This document shows positions 56,001 to 64,000 of a stretch of DNA of 64,000 nt, piece by piece; within the stretch, counting starts at the first letter, position 1, and the number at the start of each line of letters is the position of its first letter. A program made the position numbers and the translations under genes. Source of the DNA: Hyaloperonospora brassicae. Lineage: Eukaryota; Oomycota; Peronosporomycetes; Peronosporales; Peronosporaceae. The stretch spans positions 186,001 through 250,000 of the forward strand of contig CANTFL010001192.1 of the NCBI GenBank assembly GCA_947650285.1, given 5' to 3'. Below the pieces are notes generated by a model. The model made no database searches. It worked only from the letters and a program-made list of their open reading frames with translations, and was not told the origin of the DNA.

Positions 56001-58334
56001 ACTACCCCCGCAGTGGCGCTGCTTTCGGCGGTTCGTAATCACGACATAGTCATCATCGTCGTGGTCCACCAGGTTTGCCTGGTACTTCCGGTGATGCTCC
56101 ATCTCGTACGATTCGATGAATGCTCGAATTGCTTCACGACTGCGTTGGTACCCCATCAACACCGCACATTTTACCTTCCGGTGTGCTTTCTGGAAAACCT
56201 GCTTCAACGGCATGACAATATCCATTGTTGTCACTTTCTTTTCTTCGACAAGTTCATCGACGATGCGGTGTACTGAGCGAATATCCATGGTACTTGCTTC
56301 CGCCCCTCGTTCCATGTCGATTAGACCCGTGCGTAACTGATGCAGTGATACCACTTTCTCCATTTGTATCCGCTTCAGAATGTAGTTCCGTCGTCTATCA
56401 ATCGTTGATGCCCGTACTATCCCTCGCGTTGCCTCCTTCATTGTAACGGGTTGAAGTTGGCCATTACTGTCGTCGTTGCCGTCCACATCTTTTGGTGTGC
56501 TATACTTTTCAGTGGCGCGAGTTACCCGCACGCCGACAGCCGGCGTCGAGCTACTACCAACCGTCGCATGCTCGCTATTTGCATTTCCTTTTGCCGCGCC
56601 AGGAACAAACATCCGATACATTGTACTCTTGCCGAGAACAACTTGTTCCACAGAGATATTGTAATTTGTAATCAATCCCTGCGCCAGCTTGTATGGCAAC
56701 TTGAACGTCGGGACACCCAGCATATCTCGCAGCTCAGGTACCGTAGCGCCAACATCCCCTCGGTCCTGAATGGTCACATACATTTGCTCCATGATGCCAC
56801 GTTCAACGACGGGCCGTCCGACTGCAATTGTATCAGATCCAAGCTCTTTGTACGTCTCTGACGGTGAACTTCGCCGCCGACCGGACAAAGCAGACGAACC
56901 AGACGAGCTGTCACGTAGACGGATGCACCACAATTTACGCCCAATGTACTCACTACCCGTTTTACATCGCGCCATAAAGAACTGAAGGGGATAGCTCGGT
57001 CTTGCGTCCATCTGCTGGATGAAATAGTTCCGCAATTGCTCTTGCTGGCGTTTTCCGTAACCGAGCTCACGCCCGACATCTGCAAACACACAAGTCCGTT
57101 CTCTTCGTGCTTTCATCATGCTTACGATGACATTCGCCAAGGCTTCTTTCGGGAATGCTTGCCAGCCCATGGTAGCGGATGGAGAGACCATCGATGGGTG
57201 AAAATTGCTGGCAAACCGCCGCAAGTGGACGATGTTAAATCGTCGTCGATTGGCTGTTACAATGTTTTTTGCCACGTAATTCGACACAATCAGCATATCC
57301 AGCAAATAGTGCAACTTCCGCGAATCTCCAAACAATTTCGAATTGGACAGCGTTGCAGCATTTTCTCCCCGCACCCTTGCACGACCAATAATCTCCAATA
57401 GATCAAACTGTGGTGATATCGTATCCATCGAGCTAGCGCCATGCACGCCCAAATATTTCAGCCGTAATTCTTCGCAAGCTACGGCACCAAGCACGCCATA
57501 CTGGTTGCTTGCCACAACCTCTTCATAGCTCAGCTTGCCTACGTCGACCTCTTCTCCGAGGCGAAACCCTCGTGGACTTCGTAAGACCCACTGCGTTTCA
57601 TCTGCAGCGTCTTCTATTTCGTCTTTCATTTCCACATCACACACCCTTGCCACTACCAGCTGCTCCTTTTCACGTCGCTGTTTGTCCAAATCACCTTTCA
57701 CTACCAAGCCGTTTGTGTCAACGCCCTGCGCTTCAACCTCAGCTCCTCTTCCTCCTCCTTCTCGTCGGTCATCAAAACTTCCCAGTCGCTGCCGCCGCCG
57801 TCTCCTAGGTCGACCGCTATGCTCACCTCTATCTCGAGCTTCATGATCCGCTTTCAACAACTTCCGACGATGCTTTTGGGCTGCAAGACGTCGCATGGAG
57901 GGTATCACCGGCAGCAGCACGTGGCTCCTGTGTTTATGCCGCTTCAACGCGCGCCTTCCTCCGTCGTCCGCTCGACCGTTCATCTCATTAGAAGTGCAGT
58001 TCATGGTGTTGAGCAACGTCGTCTTCCACTTGCGCTTCCGACGTGGTGCCGTGCCATGACTCTCGGCGTCCCCGCCGCTCAGCACCTTCTTGCCGTCTTC
58101 CTTGCTCGTACTTGCATCTGCTCGGGTCGTCAATGGACGCATGACGTGGAACGTCAGCTGCTTCTGCATGCTCCGCAGTACTTGCCACGCATAGCGACGG
58201 TACGCCACATCGTGATGTGGGTCCATGACGTCAAAGAGGTCGCGCAGCGGCATCCCGCAACGCCCCTCGAGTCCGATCTCCTCGAGGCATTTCGCAATGA
58301 ACTGCGGTACGGAGCACTGGACCTTTGTGGCCAT
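53022..58334 (-). CDS. GTF3C1: TFIIIC largest subunit (B-block-binding, GTF3C1-like)
   Basis: A single exon of 1770 residues from MATKVQCSVPQ at 58334; the frame extends 83 codons further but that part lacks family similarity. The N-terminal winged-helix region (8-60) is like GTF3C1. A basic, low-complexity stretch (95-230) follows. The B-block-binding winged helix is at about 309-360 (FDLLEIIGRARVRGENA, KLHYLLDMLIVSNYV). Further winged-helix-like repeats follow (VPELRDMLGVPTFKLPYKL; SLHQLRTGL). A Myb/SANT-like segment, TRRTHTWTLDEDLHLVDLYVEQ, lies in the middle-to-C-terminal part. The subunit recognises the B box of tRNA and other Pol III genes and recruits TFIIIB. It is close to the length of animal GTF3C1 (about 2100) with weaker C-terminal conservation. 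Nuclear. Confidence 0.85.
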   Translation of the reverse strand: MATKVQCSVPQFIAKCLEEIGLEGRCGMPLRDLFDVMDPHHDVAYRRYAWQVLRSMQKQLTFHVMRPLTTRADASTSKEDGKKVLSGGDAESHGTAPRRKRKWKTTLLNTMNCTSNEMNGRADDGGRRALKRHKHRSHVLLPVIPSMRRLAAQKHRRKLLKADHEARDRGEHSGRPRRRRRQRLGSFDDRREGGGRGAEVEAQGVDTNGLVVKGDLDKQRREKEQLVVARVCDVEMKDEIEDAADETQWVLRSPRGFRLGEEVDVGKLSYEEVVASNQYGVLGAVACEELRLKYLGVHGASSMDTISPQFDLLEIIGRARVRGENAATLSNSKLFGDSRKLHYLLDMLIVSNYVAKNIVTANRRRFNIVHLRRFASNFHPSMVSPSATMGWQAFPKEALANVIVSMMKARRERTCVFADVGRELGYGKRQQEQLRNYFIQQMDARPSYPLQFFMARCKTGSEYIGRKLWCIRLRDSSSGSSALSGRRRSSPSETYKELGSDTIAVGRPVVERGIMEQMYVTIQDRGDVGATVPELRDMLGVPTFKLPYKLAQGLITNYNISVEQVVLGKSTMYRMFVPGAAKGNANSEHATVGSSSTPAVGVRVTRATEKYSTPKDVDGNDDSNGQLQPVTMKEATRGIVRASTIDRRRNYILKRIQMEKVVSLHQLRTGLIDMERGAEASTMDIRSVHRIVDELVEEKKVTTMDIVMPLKQVFQKAHRKVKCAVLMGYQRSREAIRAFIESYEMEHHRKYQANLVDHDDDDYVVITNRRKQRHCGGSAIQEIRAPETCDQEVVKYNAVSYKLARLGLVKLQKQSRRLGMLFGMMYKCRAFHLMVWNRIKTLASQASAETTKAATNLDGLRRAGKSTNAGSMREVTFALNDVLDLLSVKEYIQLVGVMELLTDQEETAVRSVISNNGSWDKLSQPIVEKLRGCEADRFSKIMRVLLDLRLVQVVRDSSSTSLFNVFQTSDDFDTTVSRVAFATLSGGLFKIKRRVHISVKQGTNVLHRLPSEFSYAYAPGFSCKSKSDHFVGRVPLEFDLRGMDDAKAYWKSLRFLSVEGARLGTKSREANSLSVKLDGALIQSAPLTDHNIYVLKAWVPHSTTNTTTSTARAKAAAGSIQALKRKRDQADAPGAKALPQKRRKIAKTSDGSNPALTASVLTSEAGVSKFCKHLGAKKTRRTHTWTLDEDLHLVDLYVEQASCQWFIEVPLALQTKGEQVAFRSAKLSRTLIPWKELGRVFKKKPVECMLRVNDLLEAPDIYARLERAKGAITRMKNPGGEFHEEVAIMRQPRLTALLCRAMQVILHDRSSYYSVMADRLMSNWRESEVKLVWRYLWLAGLITRTPQANESKDQKQRGFQVHSKVFEMKSLKISCYSIETFCEAAKYLSFVNENVDEATMIAEENDNHYEQEVGVNMSRGQVALALSSMVSGFLHLVPAFVAPNKRVEERESVRVVAVKGLAGHLSQQWDGVFPEDFLKEYWAVKSIFGISDMETRAQTIKAMQSFTEGTYTHLEADWCSYAERQKDATQHLSQSWLLSTLTEAAGSGMTLDELRERYAEIGPAEKSNCKTEATVLIQREMDKMIQEGKVLEVNGYDRIRFVLRKFSDLWTLHSYRVTSDSVAAKVRFLFDKDVTVVARPWLLLDGSVNTKIALKLKRKVVNIIMCCPGIQDGAVHKRMRKVVSLQDMRSLLEELIVSEVIYARVFRDSQPPVTSVFSRSEGTRNRRVSITTLLPGELRYLDFSRDRLHYFPSVNCMELFGAEACDAEIW

Positions 58335-59055
58335 GTTCCCACCCGTGTTGACGTGATGGAGATCGAGAGATACCGCCACTAGCGCTGAGCTCTTCGGGAC
58401 GGCGCGTGCGACTGGATGCAGAAGTCGAGGGCACAGTACACGATACTGATTGGATGAAATGAGACCACGTTCGCTTCTGTTGCTTTCGATTGGTGGTAAT
58501 GCAGATTGGCGGGCTAGGTTCCGATTCGACTCGAGGCGTTTCGGCACGAAAACATGGAGATTTTCTTGTATGGCAATTATCATACGGATCGCGCTATTTC
58601 AATGCATTTCGGCGCAAGTGCAAATATTACATCAAGAAAATTGCCATTTTATGTTTGGTAATTCAAGAAGATACGCTGTTTCTGAAATCAGGGATCTTGG
58701 TAAATCAATCGCTTTCCACAAGTGGTGATGACCTGTAAATTGACCGAATAAGCGACTGTAGGCGATCTTAGCTTGAGGTCGTAAGCGACATTCAATGACC
58801 ATCAGTAAGTAGTGCTTATTTCGAAGACATTGGTCGGTCATAACGAACCTGACTACCACTTCACATCATACCTTCTGCAAGTCGTCATTCACAAGGTGAA
58901 ACGGCATTCTCAATCTCTTACATACTGTTTACCACCACTTTCCTCTACTTCCTTCCTATATAGCTTTCCTTTGTAACTCTTTTTTTATACGCTCACTATG
59001 TTCGATACAATAACGGTTAGACCACAATCAAGAGTGGTCAACAGCAGACGGTAAC
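58335..59055. other. Intergenic stretch between TFIIIC and the young gypsy element
   Basis: AT-rich towards the right. No gene is supported. The last five bases (59051-59055, GTAAC) should be the left target duplication of the element. Confidence 0.5.
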
Positions 59056-59382
59056 TGTAATGGGCCACCCCGTTACATAAGTAGTTTCGATTAAGTTTAC
59101 ATGTTACTTAAGTAGGGGTGTTACTTTCGAAGTAGCGAAAGTAGCACGTCGTATATTTTAGCTGGTTTAATGGGCTCAGTACCATTATTAGCCAGTAAGA
59201 TATAGACACGTAGATTGAGTGGTTCCCATGAGTCCAAGGGAACCATTCGTACTTAGGATGATTTTAAAAGACAAAATATAAACAGAGTTAAAAATACTTA
59301 ACACCTAAGACTTGGGCTTTGAGCTTCCTCAAAGCGTTAGAAATAGTGTACGCTGAGTACGGGTTATTCTAGCCCCGTTACA
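59056..59382 (+). mobile_element. 5' LTR of a young Ty3/gypsy element
   Basis: It starts TGTAATGGG and ends CCCCGTTACA, and is followed two bases later by the primer-binding site. The length is 327 bp. The interior is AT-rich with short palindromes, as in the solo LTR at 5264. The matching 3' LTR lies outside the window, so the target duplication cannot be checked. Confidence 0.75.
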
Positions 59383-59384
59383 CC

Positions 59385-59402
59385 TGGTAGCACTTAGTAG
59401 TC
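59385..59402 (+). other. Primer-binding site of the young gypsy element
   Basis: TGGTAGCACTTAGTAGTC starts 2 nt after the LTR. TGGTAGCA is complementary to the 3' end of eukaryotic initiator tRNA-Met. The next bases depart from that tRNA but are conserved in the two dead elements. Confidence 0.6.
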
Positions 59403-59408
59403 CTTCCC

Positions 59409-60458
59409 ATGCCCGAGTTTGGGATGAGCGATTCGTCGTACTTTGACGCTCCAGACGTGAGTCTGGAGCACGCGACTTTTCCCCATCTCACTGGTGTTGA
59501 GTGGGATGCCCTAAATCGCCTCGCGGCGATATCGGGAGAGGCATTTGTTGTGTCGCTGATGAGATCAGCGACTCCTGATGAACAGCGTCTCGCCATACAC
59601 GACTACATGGCTCGCGAGCTCGCCGAATTCCATCGGCGAGGTTTAACTCCCTCGCGGACTTCACGGAACGATGCCGTGAAGATGGAGACCTCCGCCTATT
59701 CTGGCGAAGGAAAAGAACGCTTGTCGTTGTCTCGTTGGTTTCGAGAGGTCGACATCGCTATCGCCTCGAGACTTCTCGAGGCTCCTCAAGCGAAGGTCAA
59801 TTTCCTTCTTTCCCGTCTCACTGGGAAAGCCAAGGAGTGGGCCTTGGGAAAACTCGTTGTTGACGAGTTTGCGTTCCCCACTCTGGAAGCCATCCAGAGT
59901 GACCTTCGACTCGCCTTCGAGCCGCCCCAGGAAGAGAAGTTGGTGCGTTCAAGGTTCCTGTCCCTGCGACAGGGTAAGATGTCCATGCGCGACTACGTGC
60001 AGATGGCTCGACATCTGGCGTCTTGTATTGTCACGCATCCCATGGACATGTATACACAAGTGAACGTGTTTGTCGATGGCATGCGTGAAGGGCAGACTCG
60101 CCTCTCGCTGGAACGAGCAGAGCCTGCCACGTTGGAGGAGGCTTTCGCTATCGCTCTCCGTGAGGATTTCAGAGTCACCAAGGCCTATACCAAGCCTTCA
60201 GTTGTTACCGCTGTCAGATCAGCGGGCCCGGAACCTATGGAGATCGATGCAATTGAGTCGTCGGGTGACCGACGACGCGCTACAGCCTACAAGGGCGACG
60301 TCCGAGGCGGACGTCAGATGATCTGCTTTCGATGCCGAAAGCCGGGACATCGCGCGGCTGAATGCCGCGCGCCAGCACCGATGTCGGTGCATGCGTCGGA
60401 CACCCATCATGAGGGAGGTGCTCCGATCAGTCGTCCAAAAAACGGACGAGACCAGTAG
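59409..60458 (+). CDS. gag: Gag of the young Ty3/gypsy element
   Basis: An intact 349-residue protein. A Retrotrans_gag-type capsid region spans about 95-255 ([52 protein letters not shown]). A basic linker follows, and then a single CCHC zinc knuckle, C306-x2-C309-x4-H314-x4-C319, for RNA packaging. Its start is the first ATG after the LTR, 26 nt from its end. The TAG stop (60456-60458) lies inside a predicted hairpin, just after a slippery heptamer, so part of the translation should shift into pol. Fragments in the dead element at 11.6-12.3 kb are diverged homologues. Confidence 0.9.
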   Translation: MPEFGMSDSSYFDAPDVSLEHATFPHLTGVEWDALNRLAAISGEAFVVSLMRSATPDEQRLAIHDYMARELAEFHRRGLTPSRTSRNDAVKMETSAYSGEGKERLSLSRWFREVDIAIASRLLEAPQAKVNFLLSRLTGKAKEWALGKLVVDEFAFPTLEAIQSDLRLAFEPPQEEKLVRSRFLSLRQGKMSMRDYVQMARHLASCIVTHPMDMYTQVNVFVDGMREGQTRLSLERAEPATLEEAFAIALREDFRVTKAYTKPSVVTAVRSAGPEPMEIDAIESSGDRRRATAYKGDVRGGRQMICFRCRKPGHRAAECRAPAPMSVHASDTHHEGGAPISRPKNGRDQ

Positions 60459-60478
60459 GTGCAGGGCGCCCTACTGGT
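60437..60478 (+). promoter_or_regulatory. Predicted programmed -1 ribosomal frameshift signal (gag to pol)
   Basis: Slippery heptamer A_AAA_AAC occupies 60437-60443 in exactly the right phase of the gag frame (codons CCA AAA AAC). A 7-nt spacer (GGACGAG, 60444-60450) follows. Then comes a hairpin with a 9-bp perfect stem, ACCAGTAGG (60451-60459) paired with CCTACTGGT (60470-60478), and a 10-nt loop. After a -1 slip the new frame opens at 60443 and continues without a stop to the end of the window. Heptamer, spacing and stem all match known retroviral-type signals; function is inferred. Confidence 0.8.
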
Positions 60479-63400
60479 TTGAAGAGAGGTCCGGGTCCAC
60501 CGGTGGCAGCCCGACCTCCCAGCCCATCTGTGCTGCGTGCACGGTCAAATGCCACCACTACGAGTGGTGATTCACGCCTGATTATTGTTAATCTACATGT
60601 CGCCGGTATCCGGCGACCCCTACGAGCGCTCCTGGATTCAGGAGCGACAAACAATTTCTTCCGTGAATCTTGCGTGTCAATGCTGCCACCCAGCATCCAG
60701 GTCCACGAGGGACCTGGCCAAGTTGTTGTCAAGCTCGCTGACGGGAAACCACGCCGCGTATCGCGGCGCGAAGTGTCGTTGCCGTACACGTTTGACGGCT
60801 TTCGCAGTAACGACAACTTCTTGGTGATTGAAATGAATTATGCATTCGATTGCATCCTGGGCATGCCATGGTTGGCACGCTATAAGCCCCAGATCGACTG
60901 GTTAGCCAGATCAGTGAGACGTCGAAGCAAGTTCGACGTCAGCGAAGTGTTCACCCATCTCTTGGTGTCTCCAAGTGATTGGCCGAACGTTACAGTCGTG
61001 GATCGTACATCCACGACACCGGCGGTACACAGAGTGAGCGATGGCCCTCTCTGTACCGCTTGTTCCGTGCCCCTACGCACGAGTGATGATGCCTCCTCGC
61101 TTTGCAGCGAGGAGTCCGACGTGGACGAGCAGTGGCTCCCACGTAATGACGACGCGGACGAGCAGTGGCTCCCGCGCAACGACGACGCGGTCGAACAGCG
61201 GTTCCCGCACGAGAGAGCAGTGGTCGAACACGAACAGGTGTTCCCACCTGTACCCATTGTGGTCGAGCAGAGGCTCCCACAAGGGCAAGACGTGGCCGAG
61301 CAGGGGCTCGCCACCGAGTGTGACGTGGATGGACAAGAGTCCCCACGTGCGAATATGATGGTCGAACAGGGGTTCCCATCATCGCCTACTGTGGTCGAAC
61401 AGAGTTTCCCACATGAGCAAGACGTGGTCGAGCAGGGGCTCCCACACGAGTTTGTGGCGGTAGAGCAGGGGCTCCCGCATCATGCGTCGACGGACGAGTA
61501 TGGAATACTCCCGTCGCGCGATTTCGACGTCCTGGATGAGGACATCCAGCGTCTAGAGGGGGGTGCAGATTTAACACCTGACTGCGGTTCGCCAGCTTCG
61601 AGCATGGACTCGAGGCACGATGGGGACGCAAGCTACGAGAACTCAGCGTTGGAATGTGTTCACGCTATTGTGTACGTGGACGGGAGTCCACAAAGGCGCC
61701 AATACATTGAGGTCGCGAGTCCACCTCGCGACGCGTCATCTATTACGAGCCTTCCAGGACTCTCCTGGAAGCATTTTCTACGCGACCTCAAGGGAGGCAC
61801 GGTGGAACAAGTATGTCTGGTCACCAACGAGGTGACTCATGAGCCGAATGAGGAGCTAATGACGCGCCCTCGAAGCGCTGAAAAGAAATCAGCGCGCGAA
61901 GAAAGATTTGCGTCGCAATCTTGGGAGGCTCTGCGCGAGTCTGGTAACCCTGTTTACGACATTGCACGAGAGTACGCCGACGTGTTCCCGGACAAGATTC
62001 CGGCCGAACTCCCTGCCGATCGTGGCGTGCGGCACGAGATTGATCTCGTGCCAGGATCGAAATATTGTGTGACACGGCAGTGGCCGTTGCCTCGAGACCA
62101 AGTCGAGGCTATTGATGCATTCTTCGAAGGTCGTCGCAAGGCCGGTCATGTGCGTGAGAGTGTCTCTCCCCATTCGAGTCCAACCTTCTGCGTGAAGAAG
62201 GCTACGGGAGGCTGGCGTATAGTGCATGCGTTTAACAAGCTCAACGATGCCACTATTCCTGCCCAAACGCCTATCCCCAGGAAAGACATGGTTCTAAACT
62301 CCATGTCAGGTAGCGTCATCTTCAGCGCCATCGATCTGACCGATGGCTTCTACCAGATCTTGATGCGACAGAGTGACATACCACTCACTGCGGTGAGCAC
62401 CCCGAGTGGTATGCTTTGGGAGTGGCTGGTGATGCCACAAGGATTGAAGAACGCACCAGCCACTTTCAATCGCATGGTATCTCAAGTGTTGAGACCGCTT
62501 CGAGACTTTGCTCCTAGCTACTTCGATGACATCTTTGTCCACAGTCGCGCTGAGGGCAATCTCAGTGCTGTCCAAGTTCACCTTCAACACCTGAAGCAGG
62601 TGTTTCAAGTCATGCGAGATAACAAGTTATATGCAAACTTGAAGAAGTGTGTATTCTGTGCACCGGAGATTCCGGTGCTGGGCTGCTACGTGAGTAAATC
62701 GGGTGTTCGAGCCGATCCAGAGAAGGTGTCGTCAATCTGTTCTTGGCCCACACCCAAGAACCCTACGGAGTTACGTCAATGGCTCGGTCTAGCTAATTAC
62801 TTGCATAAGTACACAAAGGATTACGCCGGTTCTATACAGCCCCTGTCGTCACTTCTGAAGAAAGACGCCACGTGGTCGTGGCGTCCCGAACATCAAGCAG
62901 CCTTTGACGCAGTGAAGAAAAGCCTGGCGTCGGCGCCAGTGTTGATACTCCCTGACGACACCAAACCGTTTCACGTGGTGTGTGATGCAAGTGACTTTGC
63001 AATTGGTTGCGCCCTCATGCAGTTCGATCACGAGGGCCGTGAACGAGTCGTGAGCTATCAGTCACGACAGATGAAGCCGGCAGAGAAGAACTATCCGGTT
63101 CACGATAAGGAACTGCTAGCGATGCGCTACGCACTCATCAAGTTTCGTGTCCACCTACTGGGCGAACGCACGTTCGCCCTGTATACTGATCATGCATCGC
63201 TGCGGACAGCAATGAAGAGCCCACACCTGTCACAGCGGATGGCACGGTGGCTCTCTTTCTTCTCCGAGTACAACTTCGTCGTGCACTACAAGCCAGGCAA
63301 GACCAACATTCTTGCTGACGCACTGTCACGACGCCCAGATTACGATCCTCGTATGGCACTGAGTCGTCAGGCAACTGACGACGACGATGAAGACGATCGA

Positions 63401-64000
63401 TGTGCGACGTGTGTGTCGTTGAATCTAACTCGGGTCACACCCGAGTTATGCCTTTTCGATGAAATTGTCGCGGCTTACGCGAACGATCCAGATTATGCGG
63501 ACATTATTGCCTATCTGCGCGCTCCCAGCGATGCTGCACTGGGAGCTCTTTCGCGAACGAAGCGTGATCACATTCAACGATACAGTATGGACGGTGATTT
63601 GCTGTTATATAGCATCGACAAATTCGATGCGCCTCGAACTGTGATTGCGAATGACTTGGATTTGCGTGCTCGTATCATCCACGAGTACCATGATGCCCCA
63701 ATTGGCGGTCATCTGGGCCGCGAAAAGACATTCGCGGCTGTCTCGCGCGACTTCTTCTGGCCCCACATGTACAAGTGGGTTCGCAACTGGGTTCGCACCT
63801 GCGAAGTATGTCAGCGCGTGAAGCCATCACCATCGTCGCAGGCACCCCTGCGACCCCTGCCAATTGCAGCTGAGGCTTGGAGCTCAGTCTCAATGGATTT
63901 TATCTTCGGGCTTGCACCAGATGGCCAAGACCGATCGGGTATTCTGGTCTTTGTCGACAGATTCAGCAAGATGACACATCTGGTGCCTGTTCATGCAACG
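60443..64000 (+). CDS. pol: Pol of the young Ty3/gypsy element (truncated by window edge)
   Basis: This is the -1 frame relative to gag, open for 3.56 kb to the last base. It has no start of its own near its 5' end, so it is expected to be made as a Gag-Pol fusion. In order: an aspartic protease with LLDSGATN (Asp codon at 60635) and the [10 protein letters not shown] flap/strand; an unusual acidic repeat linker (about 61110-61500); a reverse transcriptase with YFDDIFVHS at 62519; RNase H ([25 protein letters not shown]); and an integrase with the HHCC zinc region ([17 protein letters not shown] to CEVCQ). The start of the catalytic core (SMDFIFGL, first Asp at about 63896) is present. The rest of integrase and the 3' LTR are missing. 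No stop or frameshift is seen, so the copy looks recent and may be competent. Confidence 0.9.
61117..61480 (+). repeat. Degenerate repeats encoding VVEQ-x-LP units within pol
   Basis: About ten imperfect in-frame copies of a unit around GTGGTCGAACAGGGGCTCCC, spaced 30-60 nt apart, encode peptides such as VVEQGLPH and [11 protein letters not shown]. They lie between protease and reverse transcriptase, where other gypsy polyproteins have a short linker. Confidence 0.7.

Noticed and set aside
58335..58583. 83-codon N-terminal extension of the TFIIIC subunit
   Set aside because: It has no family similarity; MATKVQC at 58334 begins the GTF3C1-like N-terminal domain.

Overview
The window reads as nuclear DNA of an oomycete, most likely a downy mildew or Phytophthora relative. 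A secreted protein with an RxLR-like/EER leader lies 40 nt downstream of an oomycete-type initiator. The spliced genes have short introns (about 60-120 bp) with GTRNGT-like donors. Compact eukaryotic housekeeping genes alternate with Ty3/gypsy-rich DNA. The species cannot be named from the sequence alone.

Layout. Positions 1-2.5 kb hold an unrecognised broken coding remnant and the RxLR-like effector candidate. From 2.5 to 20.7 kb is a graveyard of mobile elements: a dead gene cut by an LTR, a degraded gypsy fragment, a solo LTR with a perfect 5-bp target duplication, a Ty1/copia remnant, and a nearly full-length but dead gypsy element (11.05-18.34 kb) with a likely antisense ORF. This element lies between two near-identical 1.68-kb arms in opposite orientation. 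From 22.1 to 25.8 kb come a degenerate acid-phosphatase gene, a CS-domain protein and CDC20. From 27.0 to 29.2 kb a 120/121-bp GC-rich tandem array sits inside a segment bounded by 16-bp direct repeats. From 30.9 to 58.3 kb is a gene-dense block: a multi-TM/TKL-kinase/DEP protein, eIF2D, PGAP1, APC11, a six-exon VPS37, a 2781-residue zinc-finger/ankyrin/HECT ligase and the largest TFIIIC subunit. From 59.06 kb to the right edge is a young gypsy element whose pol is still open.

Functionally the host genes are housekeeping. CDC20 and APC11 both serve the anaphase-promoting complex; the HECT protein is another ubiquitin ligase. VPS37 belongs to ESCRT-I, PGAP1 remodels GPI anchors in the ER, eIF2D acts in translation and TFIIIC in Pol III transcription. 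Neighbours are tightly packed: eIF2D and PGAP1 converge with 76 bp between them, and PGAP1 and APC11 diverge from 162 bp.

The strongest new signal is in the young gypsy element. An A_AAA_AAC slippery heptamer in the gag frame, a 7-nt spacer and a 9-bp perfect stem together predict -1 ribosomal frameshifting into pol. Other points of interest are the large inverted repeat, the hairpin-rich array with possible target duplications, the membrane kinase and the antisense ORF.
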